Below are positions 1 to 5,389 of a stretch of DNA of 7,493 nt, one piece after another. The stretch comes from Bacillota bacterium (lineage in GTDB: Bacteria; Bacillota; Dethiobacteria; DTU022): contig JAAYGO010000082.1 of the NCBI GenBank assembly GCA_012727685.1, positions 1-7,493 on the forward strand, in the 5' to 3' direction. The position numbers were made by a program, and so were the translations under genes. How positions within the stretch are numbered: position 1 is the first letter of the stretch; the number at the start of each line of letters is the position of its first letter. The notes beneath the pieces were generated by a model that was not told where the DNA came from, did not search any database, and saw only the letters and a list, made by a program, of their open reading frames with translations.

Positions 1-606
1 GAAGAATTGGAAGGCATGGTTTTATGCTTAAATACAGGAATGCACCGCAAATTCGACGATAGCAAGGAATATTATCATTACTCTTGCGGCACCGGCATTG
101 ATGCAGCAAAATGGTTCGTTAAACACAAGGTCAAGTGTGTGGCGATGGATATGCAGGCTTTGGATCATCCTCTGCATACCGCGATGGGCAACAATGGTAT
201 GACGCGCATGAATCTGCTTGGTGCTTCCGGCAAGCCGATTACCGAAGAGTATATCGAGATGTTCGGTGAGGAAGCCTATGCCATTTTCGATAAATTCACC
301 TATATCAAGCTTTTCGGCAAAGAAGCGTACGACGAGAAATATGGTGAGCTGGAAGCGATCGGATGCTGGGGCACCTGGGAACCTTGCCACAAATACATGC
401 TCGGCCACGGTATTACCGGTGTGGAGAACTTAGGTGGCGACTTGGACAAGGTCACCAATAAACGTTTCCGGTTTTACTGTTTCCCCCTTCGCTGGTATAT
501 GGGAGATGGCTGTATGGCCCGCTGCGTGGCGGAAATTGACGAAGATGAGTTAAACGATGTTCCCGACAGGGTTTACGATTATGGGGGGATTCTTCCACCT
601 AGATAG
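1..606 (+). CDS. Cyclase-family (PF04199-like) metal-dependent hydrolase, 5' truncated
   Basis: The reading frame is open from base 1, so the true start lies outside the window; 201 residues are visible. The visible part resembles the C-terminal portion of the cyclase/kynurenine-formamidase-like family: an LNTGMHRKF strand, a YHYSCGTGIDAAKWFV segment, VKCVAMDMQALDHP, a CHKYMLGHGITGVENLGG segment (family pattern: H-x3-L, then I-x-x-EN-L) and FPLRWYMGDGCMARCVAEI, matching the usual PL-x-x-x-x-GDG-x-x-x-R-x-V-A ending. The family's metal-binding HxGTHxDxPxH motif should lie upstream and cannot be checked. Family members hydrolyse amides, lactones or cyclic diketones in the cytoplasm. Placed 63 bp before a beta-keto acid cleavage enzyme, it may generate that enzyme's keto acid (inference). 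Two in-frame starts at 7 (TTG) and 16 (ATG) are internal to the fold and are not the real start. The exact substrate is unknown. Confidence 0.8.
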   Translation, partial: EELEGMVLCLNTGMHRKFDDSKEYYHYSCGTGIDAAKWFVKHKVKCVAMDMQALDHPLHTAMGNNGMTRMNLLGASGKPITEEYIEMFGEEAYAIFDKFTYIKLFGKEAYDEKYGELEAIGCWGTWEPCHKYMLGHGITGVENLGGDLDKVTNKRFRFYCFPLRWYMGDGCMARCVAEIDEDELNDVPDRVYDYGGILPPR

Positions 607-634
607 CTGACTTTTGTCAGCTATCACTATTTTT
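602..634 (+). terminator. Hairpin terminator overlapping the cyclase-gene stop codon
   Basis: A perfect 10-bp stem, GATAGCTGAC (602-611) with GTCAGCTATC (616-625), closes on a TTTT loop. ACTA follows, then a five-T run (630-634). The TAG stop (604-606) is inside the left arm. The stem is only moderately GC-rich and the T-run starts four bases after it, so termination may be partial and allow read-through into the gene at 670. Confidence 0.6.
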
Positions 635-669
635 CCATATGCTTAATCTAGAGCGAGAGGATATTTGAA

Positions 670-1533
670 ATGGCAAAGCTTTTCAATAAACGAATCATCA
701 CTGTTGCTCCTACTGGTGCATGGCCCAAAAAGAAAGACAATCCCAATATCCCGATCACACCTCAGGAAATTGCGAAAGAGGTTTACGAGTGCTGGAAGCT
801 TGGCGCAGCCGTAGCACACTTGCATATGCGCGATGATGAGGGCAATGGAACTATGGATATTAACAAGTTCCGCGAGACGGTAGCGCTAATCCGTGAATAT
901 AAGGATTGCGATATCATTTTAAACCTCACCACTTCAGGCGACCTTAAAGCGACCGATGATGAAAGGCTCCTCCACATAAAAGAGTTGCGTCCAGAGCTTG
1001 CCTCCTATGACTGCGGGACTATGAACTGGATGCACAATTCTGTGTTTCTCAATACTCCGCAGTTCTTAGAAAAGGCTGGCTTGCTGATGCAAGAATTGGG
1101 AGTGAAACCTGAAGTCGAAGTTTTTGATCCGGGCATGATCTACAATGCTCAATATTTCTTGAAAAAAGGAGTACTCAAAGCTCCCGTTCACTTTCAATTC
1201 TGCATGGGGTGTGCTAATGGTATCGCCGCCACGACGAAAAACCTGGTTTTTATGAAAGAGATTATGGACGAGGTGGCTCCAGATAGCACCTGGAGTGCGT
1301 TTGGTGTAGGAAAGGGAGCCATGGAGATTTTATATGCAACAATCGCTTTGGGCGGTAATCCTCGGGTTGGCATGGAGGACAACGTCTATTACTCGAAAAA
1401 TAGACTTGCAGAAAGCAACATGGAATTCGTTAAAAGGGCCCGCAGAGTAATTGAAGAGTTTGGTTGTGAAGTCGCGACACCAGATGAAGCGCGCGAGATA
1501 TTGGGGTTGCCAGATCGCAAATCAACGGCATAG
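670..1533 (+). CDS. Beta-keto acid cleavage enzyme (BKACE, DUF849; Kce-like)
   Basis: 287 residues, the normal length for the family. BKACE enzymes are Zn-dependent TIM barrels that convert a beta-keto acid plus acetyl-CoA to acetoacetate plus a shortened acyl-CoA; the best known is Kce of lysine fermentation. Visible core, with Kce equivalents from memory: metal ligands H50 and H52 in AHLHMRD (H46/H48) and E236 (E230); R232 and D237 in NPRVGMEDN (R226/D231); S89 in TTSGD; T117 in CGTMN; and E150 in PEVEVFD (E143). The Kce residue contacting the substrate amine, Glu14 in TGAE, is Trp18 here (TGAW), so the substrate probably differs from 3-keto-5-aminohexanoate. The segment 176-184 is QFCMGCANG, where many relatives have QFVLGVPGG-like sequence. 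Start: GAGAGGA at 655-661 lies 8 nt before the ATG. The next genes are a CoA-transferase and a thiolase able to recycle acetoacetate. Family assignment is firm; the substrate is open. Confidence 0.92.
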   Translation: MAKLFNKRIITVAPTGAWPKKKDNPNIPITPQEIAKEVYECWKLGAAVAHLHMRDDEGNGTMDINKFRETVALIREYKDCDIILNLTTSGDLKATDDERLLHIKELRPELASYDCGTMNWMHNSVFLNTPQFLEKAGLLMQELGVKPEVEVFDPGMIYNAQYFLKKGVLKAPVHFQFCMGCANGIAATTKNLVFMKEIMDEVAPDSTWSAFGVGKGAMEILYATIALGGNPRVGMEDNVYYSKNRLAESNMEFVKRARRVIEEFGCEVATPDEAREILGLPDRKSTA

Positions 1534-1573
1534 GAACAGATGATGGAGTGGAACATGTACTTCGGTAGATAAA

Positions 1574-1685
1574 GGCAAATGCCGTCATTCCAACCTAGAA
1601 TCTTTAACCTGGTCATAAATGTGAAAAGAAGTGGTGCTTCTTTTTAAATCTCTTGAAAACTCTAGGTTGGATGACGGCTTTGCAT
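1574..1685. repeat. Long imperfect inverted repeat (fold-back) with inner hairpin
   Basis: Left arm 1575-1599 reads outward as TCTAGGTTGG, AATGACGGCATTTGC on the opposite strand. Right arm 1661-1683 reads TCTAGGTTGG, ATGACGGCTTTGC. The arms match over 23 positions with just two single-base gaps. Between them lie about 60 bases holding a second, AT-rich hairpin: AAAAGAAG (1624-1631), loop TGGTG, CTTCTTTT (1637-1644), whose right arm is followed by another T. It could act as a terminator or processing signal after the keto-acid cleavage gene, or be a small non-autonomous palindromic element (MITE/REP type). No target-site duplication was recognised. No ORF with a ribosome binding site was seen in it. 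Confidence 0.65.
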
Positions 1686-1707
1686 TTAAATCTGTTCATA
1701 ATTTATG

Positions 1708-1746
1708 TTTAGCGTTTTTCATGCTAAAACGCCTCGTCCACAGGCG
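1708..1746 (+). other. Overlapping small hairpins in the CoA-transferase leader
   Basis: Three stems can be drawn: TTTAGC (1708-1713) with GCTAAA (1723-1728); GCGTTTT (1712-1718) with AAAACGC (1726-1732); and CGCCT (1730-1734) with AGGCG (1742-1746). The first and second share bases, and so do the second and third, so they exclude each other. This is compatible with a switching leader upstream of the gene starting at 1809, but the stems are short and no known riboswitch family was recognised. No convincing promoter was found in 1534-1808. Confidence 0.35.
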
Positions 1747-1808
1747 GTTAAATCTAGCTCTTTATTGTATTTATGAAAACTGATGCTAACAATTCTGGGG
1801 TGATTTAT

Positions 1809-2831
1809 ATGCAGCATTATTGCCACCTGTTAAAAGAACGCAGCGTTACTTACAAGCCTGCGGGAACAGGCAAAATTTTTACCGATCCAGACGCCGATAA
1901 GGCCAGAGTCTTTTTCCGTGATCAAAAGCCGAGGAAAATGGTCAACAAAGTGACTACTGTTGCAAAAGCTGTATCCGAATTAGTTAACGATGGTGATTAT
2001 CTAGGGGTTGGTGGTTTTGGTACAAATCGTATTCCGACAGCCATTTTGCACGAAATAGTCCGCCAGAGGAAGAAGAACCTTGGTTTTGCCGGGCATACCG
2101 CCACCCATGATTTTCAGATACTGGCTGCGGGAGGATGCATAAATCGCTGTGATGTTGCTTATATTGTCGGACTTGAAGCGCGCGGCCTTTCGAAAGTTGC
2201 TCGCAAGGCTGTTGAGAGTGGTTCTATTGAGCTGACAGAATGGACGAACGCAGCGCTAGCCTGGCGCTATAAGGCGGCAGCGATGGGACTTTCATTTTTA
2301 CCGGTGCGCTCCATGATGGGTACCGATACGGAGAAATATAGCGCAGCGATGGAGATGGAATGTCCCTTTACCGGGACTAAATATTTAGCTGTACCGGCTC
2401 TTTATCCAGATGTCGGGATCATTCATGTCCACCGCTGCGATGTTTATGGGAACAGCCAAATTGATGGCATTGTGGTTGCCGATTATGATCTGGCCCGTGC
2501 GGCAAAACGGCTGATCATTACCACGGAGAGGCTGGTCCCCAATGAGCTTATCCGCCGGGAGCCGGCAAAGACGATTATTCCCTTTTATTTGGTAGATGCA
2601 GTGGTTGAAGTGCCCTTTGGCAGCTATCCTGGCAACATGCCCTATGAATATTTCAGTGATGAAAATCATTTGCAAGAGTGGCTGAAAGCGGAAAACGATC
2701 CGGAAACACTTTCCGCCTTCCTCGAGCGCCATATCTATGGGGTAAAGGATTTTAATGAATACCTTAATACCATCGGTGGCATGGCTCGTCTGCAGGAATT
2801 GAGGAAACTGGAAACGCTAGTTGAAAGATAA
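1809..2831 (+). CDS. CoA-transferase subunit A (glutaconate CoA-transferase alpha-like, family I)
   Basis: 340 residues from the ATG at 1809, chosen because GGGGTGAT sits just upstream; an in-frame ATG at 1773 has no ribosome binding site. From residue 44 (MVNKVTT) it follows GctA of Acidaminococcus as I recall it: a glycine-rich GVGGFGTNRIPTA turn (about 66-78), AALAWRYKAAAMGLSFLPV, PALYPDVGIIHVHRCD, DYDLARAAKRLIITTE, IRREPAKTIIPF, VDAVVEVPFGSYPG and KDFNEYLNTIGG. The first 43 residues are an extension relative to GctA, rich in charged residues and with no signal peptide. Family I enzymes transfer CoA between carboxylates by ping-pong chemistry on the B subunit's glutamate; A completes the active site. 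Two consecutive TAA stops end it and the B subunit starts 27 bp later. A role activating acetoacetate made by the upstream enzyme is inferred from context. Confidence 0.9.
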   Translation: MQHYCHLLKERSVTYKPAGTGKIFTDPDADKARVFFRDQKPRKMVNKVTTVAKAVSELVNDGDYLGVGGFGTNRIPTAILHEIVRQRKKNLGFAGHTATHDFQILAAGGCINRCDVAYIVGLEARGLSKVARKAVESGSIELTEWTNAALAWRYKAAAMGLSFLPVRSMMGTDTEKYSAAMEMECPFTGTKYLAVPALYPDVGIIHVHRCDVYGNSQIDGIVVADYDLARAAKRLIITTERLVPNELIRREPAKTIIPFYLVDAVVEVPFGSYPGNMPYEYFSDENHLQEWLKAENDPETLSAFLERHIYGVKDFNEYLNTIGGMARLQELRKLETLVER

Positions 2832-2858
2832 TAAAACGATCAAGGAGCGGGATATTGG

Positions 2859-3629
2859 ATGGAATACAATGACATGGAATTGATGATTTGCATAGCTTCG
2901 CGCTACCTGGAAGACGACAGTATTGTGATGGTAGGCACTGGAGCCCCCTGCGCTGCGGCAGTGCTGGCGCAAAAATTATATTCACCGCGGTTAACGATCA
3001 TGTTTGAAGCGGGAGGCATCGGACCGCTTCTTTCTTCCATGCCAATTTCGGTAGGCGACTCGCAATCATTCTACCGTGCCATCGCGGCAAGCAGCATGTC
3101 CGAAGTTATGGAAACCTGTCAGCGCGGTCTAGTCGACTACGTATTTCTCGGTGGCGCGCAGATTGACCAGTACGGCAATATCAATTCAACGATGATTGGG
3201 GGTAGCTATCAGACTCCGAAAGTACGTTTTCCAGGAAGCGGTGGTGCTAATGATCTCGGCTCACTGTGCTGGAAAACCATGATGATTACCCCCCAGGATA
3301 AAAGAAGATTCACGGAAAAAATTGATTTTATAACCACTCCGGGCTATATAAACGGGCCTGGGGCACGAGAGAAAGCGGGTCTGCCACCGGGATGCGGACC
3401 CTACAAGGTAATCACTAACCTTTGCGTAATCGGTTTTGATGAACAGAGTAAAAGAATGAAAGTAGAAAGTATCCATCCTGGACGGACGAAGGAAGAGATC
3501 ATTGAAAACACAGGCTTTGAACTGCTTTGGGCTGATGATCTTGTGATCAGTGAACCGCCAAGCAAGGATGAACTGGCCGTATTACGCAACGAAATCGATC
3601 CATACCGTTATATTATAGGAAGACAATAG
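2859..3629 (+). CDS. CoA-transferase subunit B (glutaconate CoA-transferase beta-like, catalytic)
   Basis: 256 residues, close to GctB length. The catalytic glutamate appears to be E50 in IMFEAGG, at the position of GctB Glu54, which forms the glutamyl-CoA thioester. GctB hallmarks follow: FLGGAQIDQYGNINSTMIGG, PKVRFPGSGGAND, KRRFTEKIDFITTPG, INGPGAREKAGLPPGCGP and a C-terminal ENTGFELLWADD. Because the glutamate is retained, this is more likely a true transferase than an IpdAB-type hydrolase, which belongs to the same fold family and lacks that residue. Start: AAGGAG at 2842-2847 is 11 nt before the ATG, a slightly long spacing with no better alternative. It forms an obvious heteromer with the gene before it, and the two are surely cotranscribed. 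Donor and acceptor acids cannot be read from sequence; acetoacetate as acceptor is inferred from the flanking thiolase and BKACE. Confidence 0.92.
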   Translation: MEYNDMELMICIASRYLEDDSIVMVGTGAPCAAAVLAQKLYSPRLTIMFEAGGIGPLLSSMPISVGDSQSFYRAIAASSMSEVMETCQRGLVDYVFLGGAQIDQYGNINSTMIGGSYQTPKVRFPGSGGANDLGSLCWKTMMITPQDKRRFTEKIDFITTPGYINGPGAREKAGLPPGCGPYKVITNLCVIGFDEQSKRMKVESIHPGRTKEEIIENTGFELLWADDLVISEPPSKDELAVLRNEIDPYRYIIGRQ

Positions 3630-3670
3630 ACCAAGGACTAAAGAACGCCTATCTTATAACTTAAAATTGG

Positions 3671-3699
3671 CTGATACTGCCAGCAATGGCAGGTATCAG
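3671..3699 (+). other. Intercistronic hairpin without T-run
   Basis: CTGATACTGCC (3671-3681) pairs with GGCAGGTATCAG (3688-3699) with one bulged base, around an AGCAAT loop. No T-run follows, so it is not a classical terminator. It lies in the 127-bp gap between the CoA-transferase B gene and thiolase, where it could stabilise or process the mRNA, or, as a dyad in DNA, bind a regulator. Which of these applies cannot be decided from sequence. Confidence 0.45.
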
Positions 3700-3756
3700 C
3701 AGCCGATGCTGTTGGGGTAAATTAAATAAATGAAGACTTACATGGGAGGTTTAGGT

Positions 3757-4935
3757 ATGCGGGAAGTCGTCATTGTCGGTGCTGTACGGACGGCTATCGG
3801 AACCTTCGGCGGTTCTTTAAAAGATGTGCCTGCCGTAACCCTGGGCAGCATTGTCATTAAGTCCGTCCTCGAAAAAAGCAATTTAAAGCCCGAACTGGTC
3901 GACGAGGTGATCATGGGCTGCGTCCTTCAGGGCGGTCTGGGTCAAAACGCAGCCCGTCAAGCAGCGCTGAAGGCAGGTTTGCCTGATTCGGTCCCCTGTA
4001 CTACGATCAACAAAGTATGCGGTTCCGGGTTGAAAAGTATTACGCTGGCTGCTGCCGCGATCAGGTCGGGTGAAGCGGATATTGTTGTTGCCGGCGGCAT
4101 GGAAAATATGAGCGCGGCTCCATATATCCTTAACGGTGCACGCTGGGGTATGCGTATGGGAGACGGAGCGTGCGTCGATCTGATGATTAAAGACGGACTG
4201 TGGTGCGCTCTTGGTGATTACCATATGGGCATTACCGCGGAAAATATTGCCGCTCGTTTTGGGATTACCCGGGAGGAACAGGATCGGTTTGCCCTGGCCA
4301 GCCAGGAGAAGGCGAAGGCCGCCATCGAGGCCGGTCGTTTCGAAGAGGAGATAATCCCTGTAGAAGTGCCGCAGCGCAAGGGCGATCCGATACTGTTCAA
4401 AGTCGATGAACACCCGCGCCGCACTTCCCTGGAAGCGCTCGCTGCTTTGCGCCCGGCCTTTAAAAAAGACGGCACAGTTACGGCGGGGAATGCCTCGGGT
4501 ATTAACGATGGCGCTGCCGCGGTATTGCTGATGGATTTAGAGAAGGCGCGTCAACTGAATCTTAAACCCCTGGCCTTTATTCGTGGGTATGCCTCGGCGG
4601 GTGTGGATCCGGCGGTGATGGGTAGCGGACCGGTTCCTGCCAGCCATAAAGCACTGGCGGCAACAGGATGGAATATTGCGGATCTGGAACTGGTCGAGCT
4701 CAATGAGGCCTTTGCTGCCCAGTCCCTCTACGTACTAAAGGAACTTGACTTGGATCCGGCAATTGTCAATGTTAACGGCGGTGCCATTGCCCTCGGTCAC
4801 CCGATCGGTGCGAGCGGCGCTCGTATTTTAGTTACTTTGCTGCATGAAATGGCCCGGCGTAATCTTCACCGCGGCCTGGCTGCCCTTTGTATCGGCGGCG
4901 GACAGGGCATCGCCTGCTGTGTGGAAAGACCTTAG
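3757..4935 (+). CDS. Acetyl-CoA acetyltransferase (thiolase II)
   Basis: 392 residues, the standard length for biosynthetic/degradative thiolases. Start at 3757: GGGAGGT (3744-3750) lies 6 nt upstream, and MREVVIVGAVRTAIGTFGG is the usual N-terminus. The in-frame ATG at 3730 would add nine residues and has no ribosome binding site. All catalytic residues are present: acyl-accepting C88 in NKVCGSGLKS, N316 in LNEAF, H348 in GGAIALGHPIGASG and C378 in CIGGGQG, numbered almost exactly as in the Zoogloea enzyme. It interconverts acetoacetyl-CoA plus CoA and two acetyl-CoA in the cytoplasm. After a BKACE and a CoA-transferase it would most simply cleave acetoacetyl-CoA, returning one acetyl-CoA to prime the BKACE and yielding one net. 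A broader 3-ketoacyl-CoA specificity cannot be excluded. Confidence 0.95.
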   Translation: MREVVIVGAVRTAIGTFGGSLKDVPAVTLGSIVIKSVLEKSNLKPELVDEVIMGCVLQGGLGQNAARQAALKAGLPDSVPCTTINKVCGSGLKSITLAAAAIRSGEADIVVAGGMENMSAAPYILNGARWGMRMGDGACVDLMIKDGLWCALGDYHMGITAENIAARFGITREEQDRFALASQEKAKAAIEAGRFEEEIIPVEVPQRKGDPILFKVDEHPRRTSLEALAALRPAFKKDGTVTAGNASGINDGAAAVLLMDLEKARQLNLKPLAFIRGYASAGVDPAVMGSGPVPASHKALAATGWNIADLELVELNEAFAAQSLYVLKELDLDPAIVNVNGGAIALGHPIGASGARILVTLLHEMARRNLHRGLAALCIGGGQGIACCVERP

Positions 4936-5054
4936 GCAGGAATTTCTGTTCGCGGGGGAGAAGAAATAGACAACCCTAGGCTCATTAAAAACAGGGAGAT
5001 AATGCAATGTAAACAGATCGGTGATCAGACCAAGGTGCCGCAGGGAAGCCGGTG

Positions 5055-5082
5055 CCGGCTGCAAGAAGAGCCGGTGAATTTT
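5055..5082 (+). terminator. Weak candidate terminator after thiolase
   Basis: CCGGCT (5055-5060) pairs with AGCCGG (5069-5074) around an 8-nt loop, followed by TGAATTTT. The T-run is only four bases and part of the palindrome AATTTTAAAATT (5077-5088), so termination here is uncertain. The rest of 4936-5054 shows nothing I can identify. Confidence 0.3.
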
Positions 5083-5089
5083 AAAATTG

Positions 5090-5118
5090 TTGACTTTTTA
5101 TTCTCCTGCGGCTATACT
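5090..5118 (+). promoter_or_regulatory. Sigma-A/sigma-70 promoter of the riboswitch-carrier unit
   Basis: TTGACT (-35, 5090-5095), a 17-base spacer and TATACT (-10, 5113-5118) match consensus at 5 of 6 positions each. The AT-only palindrome AATTTTAAAATT (5077-5088) lies directly upstream and could act as an UP-like element. Transcription would start near 5125, about 17 bases before the riboswitch P1 helix, as expected for a promoter serving a riboswitch leader. Confidence 0.85.
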
Positions 5119-5141
5119 GGGGAAAAAGTGAAAAAAATAGA

Positions 5142-5310
5142 ACGATAGAGGCGCGGTCTATTACAAGTAATCCGTTATTCAAGATCTGGCGCTGTAACGG
5201 GTGAAAAGAATAACCGCCGAAGTATCGGCTGCCGGCCAGAAGGTGCCGATGCTGGGCTATTGCAGAAGATGCAATAGACTGTCACTTTTTTTAAAGTGGA
5301 GAGCTATCGT
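5142..5310 (+). promoter_or_regulatory. Lysine riboswitch (L-box / LYS element) aptamer
   Basis: Conserved blocks of the lysine riboswitch are present in order: GATAGAGGCGCGG, ACAAGTAATCC, GGGTGAAAAG, CCGCCGAAG, GGCTG, ACTGTCAC and GGAGAGCTATCG. The fold can be drawn by hand: P1 ACGATAG (5142-5148) with CTATCGT (5304-5310); P2 GCGGT..TATT with AATAACCGC, continuing as ATCCGTTA with TAACGGGT; P3 ATCGGC (5224-5229) with GCCGAT (5245-5250); P4 CTATTGCA (5257-5264) with TGCAATAG (5270-5277); P5 CACTTT (5283-5288) with AAAGTG (5293-5298). The family's L2-L3 kissing contact is a perfect 6-bp match, TCTGGC (5185-5190) with GCCAGA (5235-5240). It lies between a strong promoter and an intrinsic terminator and controls the carrier gene at 5390. 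In most characterised cases lysine binding promotes termination, which would switch the carrier off when lysine is abundant. Confidence 0.95.
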
Positions 5311-5320
5311 GTAAAAGTTT

Positions 5321-5352
5321 AACATGGGGCCTCTCTGCGCCCCATGTTTTTT
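5321..5352 (+). terminator. Riboswitch expression-platform terminator
   Basis: A perfect 10-bp stem, AACATGGGGC (5321-5330) with GCCCCATGTT (5339-5348), has loop CTCTCTGC (5331-5338) and ends in six T's (5347-5352). It is a textbook Rho-independent terminator 10 nt after riboswitch P1. The loop can pair over 8 bp, including two wobbles, with GTGGAGAG (5296-5303), which spans the P5 3' strand and the P5-P1 junction. This is a candidate competing antiterminator interaction. Confidence 0.9.
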
Positions 5353-5389
5353 ACTATAAAACTATAATCATGTATGGGGAGGATTTGTT

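Noticed and set aside
614..643. Possible promoter TTGTCA-N18-TATGCT before the BKACE gene
   Set aside because: Both boxes are weak, and the -35 lies within the terminator hairpin, so it cannot be separated from chance.
670..1533. Naming the BKACE gene kce (3-keto-5-aminohexanoate cleavage enzyme)
   Set aside because: The amine-binding Glu of Kce is Trp here, and none of the other lysine-fermentation genes (aminomutases, 3,5-diaminohexanoate dehydrogenase, 3-aminobutyryl-CoA ammonia lyase) is in the window.
1773..1808. Upstream ATG start for the CoA-transferase A subunit
   Set aside because: No ribosome binding site precedes it, while GGGGTGAT directly precedes the ATG at 1809.
1534..1808. 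CRISPR array or known riboswitch in the BKACE/CoA-transferase gap
   Set aside because: There are no regularly spaced direct repeats and no conserved blocks of a riboswitch family that I know; only inverted repeats are visible.
3883..4413. Long minus-strand ORF opposite thiolase (176 codons)
   Set aside because: It is the antisense shadow of a strongly conserved thiolase, with no ribosome binding site or recognisable protein features.
5002..5148. A 48-codon ORF upstream of and overlapping the riboswitch (starts MQCKQIGDQ)
   Set aside because: Its GGGAGA is only about 2 nt from the ATG, a second ATG is followed at once by a stop, and the frame runs through the promoter and ends inside riboswitch P1. 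A chance ORF is more likely.
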